Source: a bacterium
GTDB lineage: Bacteria; SZUA-79; Acidulodesulfobacterales; Acidulodesulfobacteraceae
Reading direction: 5' to 3'
Assembly (NCBI GenBank): GCA_021803845.1
Contig: JAJZLA010000104.1
Coordinates: forward strand, 1-6,340
Length of the DNA: 6,340 nt
The notes under the pieces: model-generated
The model's input: only the letters and a program-made list of their open reading frames with translations
Database searches by the model: none
Told to the model about the DNA's origin: nothing
Made by a program: the position numbers and the translations under genes
In this document: positions 1-5,102 of the stretch, piece by piece
Layout: each line of letters starts with the position of its first letter
How positions within the stretch are numbered: the first letter of the stretch is position 1

Positions 1-749
1 TCGTTTATAACTTTAGTATCATATTTTTTGGAGCCTGCCGTAAAACTCCATAAACCGCTGGGATAAACCGGTATAGAAGCCAGATAAAGCGATGATTTTT
101 CATAAATTTCCCTTATAATTTTTCCTACGTCTTTAATTAAATTTTTATTAAAAAATGGAGATTCCGTCTGCGCCGCAAATATTCCGTCGGTTTTCAGAGA
201 ACCGGAAGCAGCTTCGTAAAAATCGCGCCTAAACAACCCTTCAGCCGGACCGACGGGGTCGGTAGAATCTATAAGTATAACATCGTACTTTTCGTCTTCC
301 CTGCCGCCGGAATTAACTCTTTTTACAAATGCTATTCCGTCTTCCGCCAGTATTCTTACCCTTTTGTCGTCAAGTTTGCAGGCGATTTCAGGAAAAAATT
401 TTTTGGAAACGTCGATTACTTTTTTATCTATTTCAACAAGGTCTATGTGTTTAACGAAAGGATTTTTGAGGCATTCCCTGACTACGCCGCCGTCGCCGCC
501 GCCGATTATAAGAATTCTTTCAGGTTTTTTATGCGAAAATAAAGGGACAAGACCAAGCATTTCATGGTAAACAAACTCGTTTTTATCCGAAAACATAACC
601 GCTTTATCTAAAACAAGCACCCTGCCGAATTCCAAAGTATCGTAAACCGCTATCTCCTGATAATCCGAAAATTCGTGAAACAATATAGATTCAACCCTAA
701 TTTTTATTCCGAAATTGCCGGTCTGATTCTCAAAAAACCAAGTTTCCAT
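1..749 (-). CDS. speE: Spermidine synthase (polyamine aminopropyltransferase), 3' end cut by window edge
   Basis: SpeE transfers the aminopropyl group of decarboxylated S-adenosylmethionine to putrescine, giving spermidine and methylthioadenosine, in the cytoplasm. 249 residues are visible from ATG at 749. The family is usually about 280-290 residues, so roughly 30-40 C-terminal residues lie outside the window. Visible features in order are an N-terminal beta domain (residues 1-60), EFVYHEM (58-64), the nucleotide-binding GGGDGG loop (83-88), the acidic LVEID strand end (104-108), EDG (136-138), the catalytic-loop DSTDPVGPAEGLF (161-173), QTESP (194-198) and YPSGLW (229-234). These match the family well, including the DSTD aspartates. 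The usual ERDEF before the YHEM motif reads DKNEF here, a mild change. The RBS is weak: a GGGA lies about 8 nt before the ATG. The gene stands alone with an AT-rich upstream spacer. A loose promoter-like pair (TTGCAA 888-893 and TATGAT, 18-bp spacer, about 115 bp upstream) is possible but weak in such AT-rich DNA. Confidence 0.95.
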   Translation of the reverse strand, partial: METWFFENQTGNFGIKIRVESILFHEFSDYQEIAVYDTLEFGRVLVLDKAVMFSDKNEFVYHEMLGLVPLFSHKKPERILIIGGGDGGVVRECLKNPFVKHIDLVEIDKKVIDVSKKFFPEIACKLDDKRVRILAEDGIAFVKRVNSGGREDEKYDVILIDSTDPVGPAEGLFRRDFYEAASGSLKTDGIFAAQTESPFFNKNLIKDVGKIIREIYEKSSLYLASIPVYPSGLWSFTAGSKKYDTKVIN

Positions 750-1012
750 TAATTTTTCCCATTTGTTTTAATGTTTCAAGTTTTATTATTTTAATATTTT
801 TTTAAAATTCTAAAATTAATCGGATTAATTTAATAAAAAGCTTTAAAACATAAATCATAAAGTATCATAAAGCATAAAACTGCAAAGTTGCAAAGCTTTT
901 ATATTTTATTAAGCTAAATTTAAATTAATCAAGCTAATATAATCCAGATAATATAATGCACTTAATATAATCCAACTTATAAAAATTAACCACGATTAAC
1001 AATTTACGTAGA
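750..1012. other. AT-rich intergenic spacer between speE and the HIT gene
   Basis: No gene is visible on either strand. The spacer is strongly AT-rich and contains two AAAGCTTT palindromes (around 837-845 and 893-900), a run of related TTTATGAT-like words on the minus strand (about 855-880), and three copies of a 14-bp repeat listed separately. It must hold the speE promoter if speE is transcribed alone. I see no convincing rho-independent terminator for the HIT gene at its left end. Confidence 0.5.
935..976. repeat. 14-bp tandem repeat, three imperfect copies
   Basis: TAATATAATCCA begins at 935 and 963, and TAATATAATGCA begins at 949, giving an exact 14-bp period. The last two bases of each unit vary (GA, CT, AC). 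It lies just downstream of the HIT gene stop and is AT-rich low-complexity sequence, so slippage is the simplest origin. No function is implied. Confidence 0.6.
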
Positions 1013-1411
1013 TTAACCCGGAGGCCAGCCGAATCCTCTGCCTGCCAAAAAATGAACATGCAAATGGTTGACGGTCTGACCGCCGTCTTCTTTGGTATTA
1101 ATAACCGTCCTGAAACCTTTATCCTCAACGTTGAATTTCTTGGCAAGCGAGGTTAATATTCCAAAAAGTTCTCTGCCGAATCGGCCTTCCATGTCGCCGT
1201 TATCGGCGGTAATGCCGCTTTTATCGGCTCCGTCTTTACATTCGACATCTAAAACGCTGTCGTAGTGCGACTTGGAGATTATCAAAAGATGTATAGGGGC
1301 TATCGGATTTATATCTTTTATTACTACAAAATCTTCGGTTTCTTCGATTATTTCTGCAGGTATCCGTTTATTCGCTATTTTGCAAAAAATGCAGTTCTCT
1401 TTAAATTTCAT
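1013..1411 (-). CDS. HIT-family (Hint-type) purine nucleoside phosphoramidase-like protein
   Basis: Members of the Hint branch of the histidine triad family hydrolyse adenosine phosphoramidates and lysyl-AMP-type substrates in the cytoplasm. This 132-residue protein has the N-terminal CIFCKIANKRIP segment (7-18; C7 and C10 could bind zinc with a histidine near 49), the INPIAPIHLLIISKSH core (34-49), GGQTVNHLHVHFLAGRG (110-126), and the Hint-like C-terminus WPPG (129-132). In the triad H116-x-H118-x-H120, H118 is the expected nucleophile. Typical Hint proteins are about 113-120 residues. The extra length lies between DSVLDV and the RELFGILTSLAKKF helix, a Gly/Asp-rich stretch at about 57-77. 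It may be related to hinT, but exact substrate preference cannot be read from sequence. No Shine-Dalgarno precedes the ATG, and a TATAAT box sits 8 nt upstream, so the transcript may be leaderless. It is transcribed towards speE, 263 bp away. Confidence 0.93.
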   Translation of the reverse strand: MKFKENCIFCKIANKRIPAEIIEETEDFVVIKDINPIAPIHLLIISKSHYDSVLDVECKDGADKSGITADNGDMEGRFGRELFGILTSLAKKFNVEDKGFRTVINTKEDGGQTVNHLHVHFLAGRGFGWPPG

Positions 1412-1419
1412 AATTTTTT

Positions 1420-1448
1420 ATTATAAATAATTTATGAAATTTAAACAA
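1420..1448 (-). promoter_or_regulatory. Candidate sigma-70-type promoter for the HIT gene, nearly leaderless
   Basis: On the minus strand TTGTTT (1448-1443) is followed after exactly 17 bp by a perfect TATAAT (1425-1420), then 8 nt before the ATG at 1411. A transcript from this promoter would start almost at the initiation codon, which fits the lack of any purine-rich RBS there. Caution is needed because TATAAT-like words are common in AT-rich DNA. Confidence 0.4.
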
Positions 1449-1468
1449 TAAAATTTTATGAAAAGAAT

Positions 1469-1510
1469 TTATAATATTTTAAACCCAAATCCAGACCACG
1501 GCAAAATATA
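1469..1510. repeat. Imperfect direct repeat, copy A
   Basis: Shares TTATAATATT-x-TAAACCCA followed by ACCACGGCAAA with copy B at 1663-1697. Copy A carries 6 extra bases between the two shared blocks and one substitution (T versus C after TTATAATATT). The two copies are in the same orientation about 190 bp apart and enclose the tRNA-like fragment. They may be duplicated flanking DNA of an old insertion. Confidence 0.6.
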
Positions 1511-1592
1511 GTTAAAAATAGCAAATTTTAGTTAAGATAAGATATTGAAATGTTAAAATTGCTTTCAATGCAGTATTAATCAAGGTTTTTAA

Positions 1593-1631
1593 TGGAGCGG
1601 GCAACGGGGCGGAGTTCGAACCAGCAACACC
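1593..1631 (-). pseudogene. Degenerate tRNA 3'-end-like fragment (tRNA-Gly-like acceptor, CCA end)
   Basis: On the minus strand the sequence reads GCTGG-TTCGAAC (a T-arm-like GGTTCGA with the invariant TTC), then ten bases, then TGCCCGC-T-CCA ending at 1593. The acceptor 3' strand, discriminator T and encoded CCA resemble bacterial tRNA-Gly. It is not an intact tRNA: the 3' half of the T stem carries about 5 extra bases, and no D arm, anticodon arm or matching acceptor 5' strand can be found upstream. The 3' ends of tRNA genes are classic attachment sites for tyrosine-recombinase elements, and a recombinase remnant lies about 110 bp away on the same strand. It could instead be a chance resemblance. 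Confidence 0.4.
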
Positions 1632-1662
1632 AAGCTTTAGATAAAGGGGAGATTTATTTATT

Positions 1663-1697
1663 TTATAATATTCTAAACCCACACCACGGCAAATACA
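1663..1697. repeat. Imperfect direct repeat, copy B
   Basis: Second copy of the repeat at 1469-1510 with the same orientation and a 6-bp shorter middle. The shared outer blocks are TTATAATATT, TAAACCCA and ACCACGGCAAA. It lies between the tRNA-like fragment and the recombinase remnant. Confidence 0.6.
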
Positions 1698-1744
1698 GAC
1701 GTGAGCATGAAAAGAAATAAATCAGATACTTTTTTGATACACGT

Positions 1745-1882
1745 TCAGATTAATCTATCATACTTGGTTTTAGTCCCTATAACATCGTTCTTTAAATCCA
1801 CGTCGTCCCATTTTAAAGATTAAGAGTTTCGTCGAGCTTCGTTATTTATTATAAAGAAGTAGAATATCTGCAAACCATAAAG
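1745..1882 (-). pseudogene. Decayed tyrosine recombinase (phage-type integrase) fragment
   Basis: Tyrosine recombinases catalyse integration and excision of mobile elements. Read on the minus strand, one frame ends in LKWDDVDL (about 1816-1793), runs on through KNDVIGTKTKYDRLI and reaches a TGA at 1747-1745. Just upstream, shifted frames give NNEARR (1846-1829) and ETLNL (1830-1816). Placed in order they match the family's arginine-I region, typically written as NTGxRRGE-ILNLKWxDVDL followed by TKTxKxR. Joining them needs a small deletion after ARR and about 2 extra bases before LKW, and the usual TG is read as NE. Upstream of ARR, GLQIFYFFII could be the preceding helix. The HxxR box and catalytic tyrosine are not found. 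The piece is therefore broken by frameshifts and truncated at both ends. Short length makes chance similarity possible, but the conserved order of words is persuasive. Confidence 0.5.
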
Positions 1883-1933
1883 CCCTATGTTTAAGCCCTG
1901 ATGTAAAGATGTTAAGGTATTAAACTTTCAGCA

Positions 1934-1977
1934 AAATGTCCGATAAATGTCCGATAAATGTCCGATAAATGTCCGAT
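1934..1977. repeat. 11-bp tandem repeat, four exact copies
   Basis: AAATGTCCGAT is repeated four times with no mismatch (starts at 1934, 1945, 1956, 1967), and a partial unit (AA) follows. It ends 6 bp beyond the stop codon of the ATP-binding regulator gene. The period is close to one helical turn, so a protein bound to each unit would sit on the same DNA face. Exactness in otherwise decayed DNA points to recent slippage or to selection. It is not a CRISPR because there are no spacers. Confidence 0.9.
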
Positions 1978-1983
1978 AACGAA

Positions 1984-3321
1984 TTATTTTAGGTTTATCG
2001 GCTTATACATTCTTAGCTTCTTAGCGCCGGTCGCTTTCAGGACATTCTTGTCCACAAGTTCCCGCAAATCTCTGTAAAGGGTTTTTCTTGAAACATCCGG
2101 CATTATGCCTTCGAGGGAAGATAAATTTGCGCTTTTATTTTCTTTTATGTAAAAGGTTAATTTTATCTGCCTCTGATTTAATCCTAATTTTTTTAAATTA
2201 TCTTCGGAATAAAAATCCGTTTTCTTATAAAAATATACTGAAAAGCCGCCGAATTCTTCTTTAAATTCCGGTTCGGGAAGTCCTGTTTTTTTACATTCCT
2301 CGATTATTTTAACCGTTCCTCTTCCCCACGTTTCTATTAAACCGGCTTTAAAAAATACGTCGGCGATTAATTCGTTTCGCGGTTTTGAGGCATGAGATTT
2401 TTTTAAATCGTCGATTTTCATTCCCGAAGGAAGTCCGCCTTCATTCCATAAAACCAGTTTATCCGGATACACCTTTATCTGCGTATGCGCCCCGACATAA
2501 TCCCTATGCACGACTGCATTTGTCACCGCTTCCCTCAATGCTTCTTCGGGATATTCAAGGGTTTCGTTTCTGTATAGCCCCTTGTAACCTATCACAGAAA
2601 CGAGATACTTAGATTTTAATAATTCTAAGGTCTTTTCTACCTGCTCAAAAAGATTGCCTAAGATATCATCTGAACTTATAACGTCAGTATCCGATAAAAA
2701 TTTCCCGACTTTTATATATGCTCCGGTAAAATATTTTTTTGGATTTTTGCCGAACAGTAAAATCCCCGCCCGCTTTAATTTGCCGTCCTCTATTAAATTT
2801 AATTTTTCGAGAAGCACATGATTATCCTTTTCCTGCTTTATTAAGGATAACCTTTTAGCCGCACTTCTTTTAAACATTTCAACGGTTTCAGCGTTAATAT
2901 CGTCGCCGGAACTGTTTGATTCTATATATTCTTCCCAATCTTTTCCTGATTTAGAAAGCATAAATTTAGTAAGTTCTTTTCCTTTTAATTCCTGATTAGT
3001 ACTGCCGCTTCTTATATAAAATTTTCCATGATACGATACCGGCGCATATGAATAATCAGTTTTTATGGTTATAATCTCTTTATTCTGTTTTCTCGACAGC
3101 TTAATATCGGGAACTATTCCCAAAATATCGTTTATTTTATTGGGTAAATCTTCGAGGAGCTTTTTAGAATTTTTAATGCCTACGACATTACCGTCGTTAT
3201 CTATGCCGACTATAAGCCGCCCGCCTTCGGTATTCGCAAAGGCGCATAGGGACTTTAGGTTTTCATCCCGCCAGCTTTCTTTGAATTCGACTGTTTGCGA
3301 TTCGGCTTTATTTGGACACAT
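1984..3321 (-). CDS. Schlafen/AlbA_2-domain ATP-binding regulator with C-terminal winged helix (COG2865-like)
   Basis: 445 residues, apparently complete. Residues 8-120 form the AlbA_2 (Schlafen-like) domain: TVEFKESW (10-17), LCAFANTEGGRLIVGIDNDGNVVGI (25-49) and FYIRSGSTNQEL (101-112). Residues about 184-365 resemble the GHKL-type ATPase domain HATPase_c_4. It shows REAVTNAVVHRDY (263-275, with N268 as the likely Mg-binding Asn), NEGGLPSG (293-300) and GLIETWGRGTVKI (327-339). Residues 380-440 look like a winged helix, with DVSRKTLYRDLRELVDKNVL (409-428) as the probable recognition part. Family members are annotated as putative transcriptional regulators, with few functions proven. They often lie in or next to type I restriction-modification operons, as here. 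The ATG at 3321 is supported by AAGGA 8 nt upstream. The gene starts 79 bp after the truncated hsdR and has a dyad around its RBS, so it may be separately controlled. Its target is unknown. Confidence 0.88.
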   Translation of the reverse strand: MCPNKAESQTVEFKESWRDENLKSLCAFANTEGGRLIVGIDNDGNVVGIKNSKKLLEDLPNKINDILGIVPDIKLSRKQNKEIITIKTDYSYAPVSYHGKFYIRSGSTNQELKGKELTKFMLSKSGKDWEEYIESNSSGDDINAETVEMFKRSAAKRLSLIKQEKDNHVLLEKLNLIEDGKLKRAGILLFGKNPKKYFTGAYIKVGKFLSDTDVISSDDILGNLFEQVEKTLELLKSKYLVSVIGYKGLYRNETLEYPEEALREAVTNAVVHRDYVGAHTQIKVYPDKLVLWNEGGLPSGMKIDDLKKSHASKPRNELIADVFFKAGLIETWGRGTVKIIEECKKTGLPEPEFKEEFGGFSVYFYKKTDFYSEDNLKKLGLNQRQIKLTFYIKENKSANLSSLEGIMPDVSRKTLYRDLRELVDKNVLKATGAKKLRMYKPINLK

Positions 3322-3322
3322 T

Positions 3323-3349
3323 CTTGTTATCCTTGGTTAATTTAACAAG
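3323..3349 (-). promoter_or_regulatory. Ribosome binding site enclosed by a 7-bp perfect inverted repeat
   Basis: On the minus strand CTTGTTA (3349-3343) and TAACAAG (3329-3323) are perfect complements separated by 13 nt. The Shine-Dalgarno AAGGA (3334-3330) sits at the edge of that loop, and the ATG follows one base after the second arm. In RNA this could form a hairpin presenting or occluding the RBS. In DNA it could be an operator for a dimeric repressor, perhaps the gene's own winged-helix product. The dyad is seen; its function is inferred. Confidence 0.5.
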
Positions 3350-3400
3350 TATTAATATGTATTTTTATTCTTTAATTAAAATATAAACAAAAAAATATAT

Positions 3401-4528
3401 CTACCACCTTTCGAATACCGCCCCGAATTCTATTATCTTTTCTTTTACTCTTTTTATTATCTCTATTCTTTTTTTATTTGTCACGGCTAAATCTAATTTT
3501 TGAATCGTCGTCACTATTAATTTAACGTCTTTATCCTTAAGCTGATTAACGAGTGTTTTAGTATTTTCGGTAGAATCCACGCTGCCGGGTGCAAATTTAT
3601 TAAATTCTTCTACGGTTTGAGCGTCTAAGTCTTTTCTGTCCACGATGAATAAAACTTTTTTGATATCGGGCATATCTTTCAATACTTGAGAAGCCTTAAA
3701 AGACGTAAGAGTCTTTCCGCTTCCGGTGGTATGCCAAATATAACCGTTTTCAGAAGAATTTTCAGCTCTTTCTATGATTTTTTCGACCGCATAATACTGA
3801 TACGGCCTTAAAATCATTGGCATCATTTTATTTTCGCTTAAAACTATGTATTTTGATATAATTTTAGACAAGTGGCAAGGTTCTAAAAAAATATCGGTAA
3901 ATTCGGATAAATTTGAGATTTTATTATTGCGTTCATCCGTCCAGAAAAAAGTCTTTTCAAAATTCTGGTCAGGATTATTGGCAAAATATTTAGTATTCAC
4001 GCCGTTAGATATTACAAAAATCTGGATATGCTCAAATAAGGTATTAGGATATGAATGAATCCTGTAGCGGTTTATCTGATTAAAGGCTTCTTTTAATTCC
4101 ATACCTCTTTTCTTTAGTTCTATCTGAACAAGGGGAAGCCCGTTTATTAAAAGCGTAACGTCGTATCTGTTGCCGTATGCGCCCTTTATTCTAATCTGGC
4201 GGGCAACCTGATAGCAGTTCTGACACCATTTTGCCGTATTCAAAAATCTAATGTAAATTTTGGTTTCGTCGTCTCTTGTGAGCAAAAATCTGTCTCTTAA
4301 ATTAGACGCCTTTTGAAATCTGTTCCCTTTATTTAAATGGTTTAATATTTTTTGAAATTCCTTGTCGCTTAAAGCGGTATTATTTAATTCTTTGGTATTA
4401 AACTTTTCTATCTGTTTTTTGAAATTGGCGATAAAGTCTTCTTCCTTATGAATATTCAGCAATTCATAGCCTAAGGTTTGTAACTGGGTAACGAATTCCA
4501 GTTCTAAAATCATTTCGCTCTGTATCAT
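3401..4528 (-). pseudogene. hsdR: Type I restriction enzyme R subunit, truncated before helicase motif II
   Basis: HsdR carries the nuclease and the ATP-driven DNA translocase of type I restriction complexes and is normally about 800-1100 residues. Only 375 are present. The N-terminal nuclease domain looks intact: RYDVTLLING (121-130) then QIELKKRG (135-142), giving the PD-(D/E)xK residues D123, E137 and K139, followed by FNQINRYR (149-156). The motor begins with PYQYYAVEKI (242-251), Walker A HTTGSGKTLTS (266-276), VLFIVDRKDLDAQT (292-305) and IVTTIQKL (338-345). The homologous strand leading to the DECH box should follow, but the frame instead reads IIEFGAVFERW and stops (TAG at 3401). Motif II onward, about 500-600 residues, is missing and is not found in the 79 bp before the next gene. 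The ATG at 4528 is preceded by a purine-rich AGAGATAGG and lies 31 bp after hsdS. An ATP-driven motor cannot work without motif II. A residual nuclease or decoy role cannot be excluded. Confidence 0.88.
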
Positions 4529-4559
4529 AGCCTATCTCTTTAGTTAATTAGCTAATAAA

Positions 4560-5102
4560 TTATACAAACATTTTTTGCAATAAACCTTTTTTATATCTTT
4601 TAAGATTTTCCAGTCTTAATTTAACTAATTCTATTTTTTTATCGATTGTGGATAGAAATGAAGCTATTTTTTGCTGCTCAGGAAGTGAAGGAGAAGAGAT
4701 TTTTAAATATTGAAATTCTGATATCCAATATCTTTTGTGTTCATTTCCTAATTTAAATTTTATTAAATTCATTTTATAATAAACAAATTTAATATTATGT
4801 TTTTTATGTGTTAATATCTTGATAGCACCCGATCTTATTTTAAAAGGAAAATTCACATACTTATTGTCTGTTGTAAAATCATCAAATATTATTGCAGGTA
4901 AATTTGTATATATATAATTAGCTTCATTTGTGTATCCTAAAATAAATGATTTATTGGCAGTTAAAACAGGGGTATTACCTTTTTTGTTTAGTTCTTGGCT
5001 TATATATTTATTGGGTTGTTCATATTTCAATATATTTCCTAACATTTCTTCTTTCCATTCTTCATTAAACTCCTTAAATCTCAATTCGGGCACTTTTTTC
5101 AT
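4560..5102 (-). CDS. hsdS: Type I restriction-modification specificity subunit with a single target-recognition domain
   Basis: HsdS chooses the DNA sequence for HsdM and HsdR. Full-length subunits are about 400 residues with two target-recognition domains (TRDs), each followed by a conserved helix. This one is 180 residues with one of each. VPELRFKEFNEEWKEEMLG (4-22) is the usual HsdS N-terminal entry. The TRD spans about 23-140, with TPVLTANKSFILGYTNE (44-60) and IIFDDFTT (71-78) as in a common HsdS TRD family. SLPEQQKIASFLSTIDKKIE (139-158) leads into a long helix (about 150-175) and the end KKGLLQKMFV, which is how complete HsdS proteins typically finish. Thus both natural termini are present and one TRD-plus-linker is missing from the middle. 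Shortened HsdS (for example derivatives of EcoR124I and EcoDXXI) can dimerise and recognise symmetrical sites, so this may be functional. Start ATG overlaps the hsdM stop as ATGA, with GAGGT 6 nt upstream. The TRD region is clearly more AT-rich than hsdM, as expected for exchanged TRDs. Confidence 0.92.
   Translation of the reverse strand: MKKVPELRFKEFNEEWKEEMLGNILKYEQPNKYISQELNKKGNTPVLTANKSFILGYTNEANYIYTNLPAIIFDDFTTDNKYVNFPFKIRSGAIKILTHKKHNIKFVYYKMNLIKFKLGNEHKRYWISEFQYLKISSPSLPEQQKIASFLSTIDKKIELVKLRLENLKRYKKGLLQKMFV

Larger units (their letters stand above)
1412..1983. other. Gene-free stretch with remnants of an integrated element
   Basis: No intact gene is visible on either strand. What it holds, from left to right, is a candidate promoter for the HIT gene, direct repeat copy A (1469-1510), an imperfect 20-bp tandem (1501-1540, about 15/20 identical), a 7-bp inverted repeat ATTGAAA/TTTCAAT (1544-1550 and 1563-1569), a tRNA 3'-end-like sequence (about 1593-1631), direct repeat copy B (1663-1697), a decayed tyrosine recombinase piece (1745-1882), and the 11-bp tandem repeat (1934-1977). 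I infer a degraded integration site separating housekeeping genes from the restriction-modification region. Confidence 0.5.

Noticed and set aside
364..570. Plus-strand open frame inside speE
   Set aside because: It is antisense to a clear, conserved speE reading frame and has low-complexity content.
934..1146. Short open frame on the minus strand overlapping the 3' part of the HIT gene
   Set aside because: It is a shifted frame inside the HIT coding region running into AT-rich spacer. It has no RBS and no recognisable protein features.
1501..1569. Imperfect 20-bp tandem and ATTGAAA/TTTCAAT hairpin as a terminator
   Set aside because: The hairpin is AT-only in most of its arms and lacks a following T run on either strand. 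The tandem is 15/20 identical in low-complexity sequence.
1593..1660. Intact tRNA gene
   Set aside because: No D arm, anticodon arm or pairing acceptor 5' strand is present, and the T-arm 3' side is too long. Only a 3'-end-like fragment can be supported.
1934..1977. CRISPR array
   Set aside because: The units are only 11 bp and directly adjoining, with no spacers and no cas genes nearby.
2385..2612. Plus-strand open frames antisense to the AlbA_2 regulator (also 3065-3340)
   Set aside because: They are antisense shadows of a well-supported gene, without RBS or domain features.
3322..3400. hsdR continuing after a simple frameshift
   Set aside because: All frames of the 79 bp between hsdR and the next gene lack the DECH box or any later helicase motif, so a deletion, not a single frameshift, explains the truncation.
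3846..4058. Plus-strand open frames antisense to hsdR, hsdS and hsdM (also 4930-5127 and 5319-5531)
   Set aside because: The opposite frame carries conserved type I restriction-modification motifs; these frames have none.
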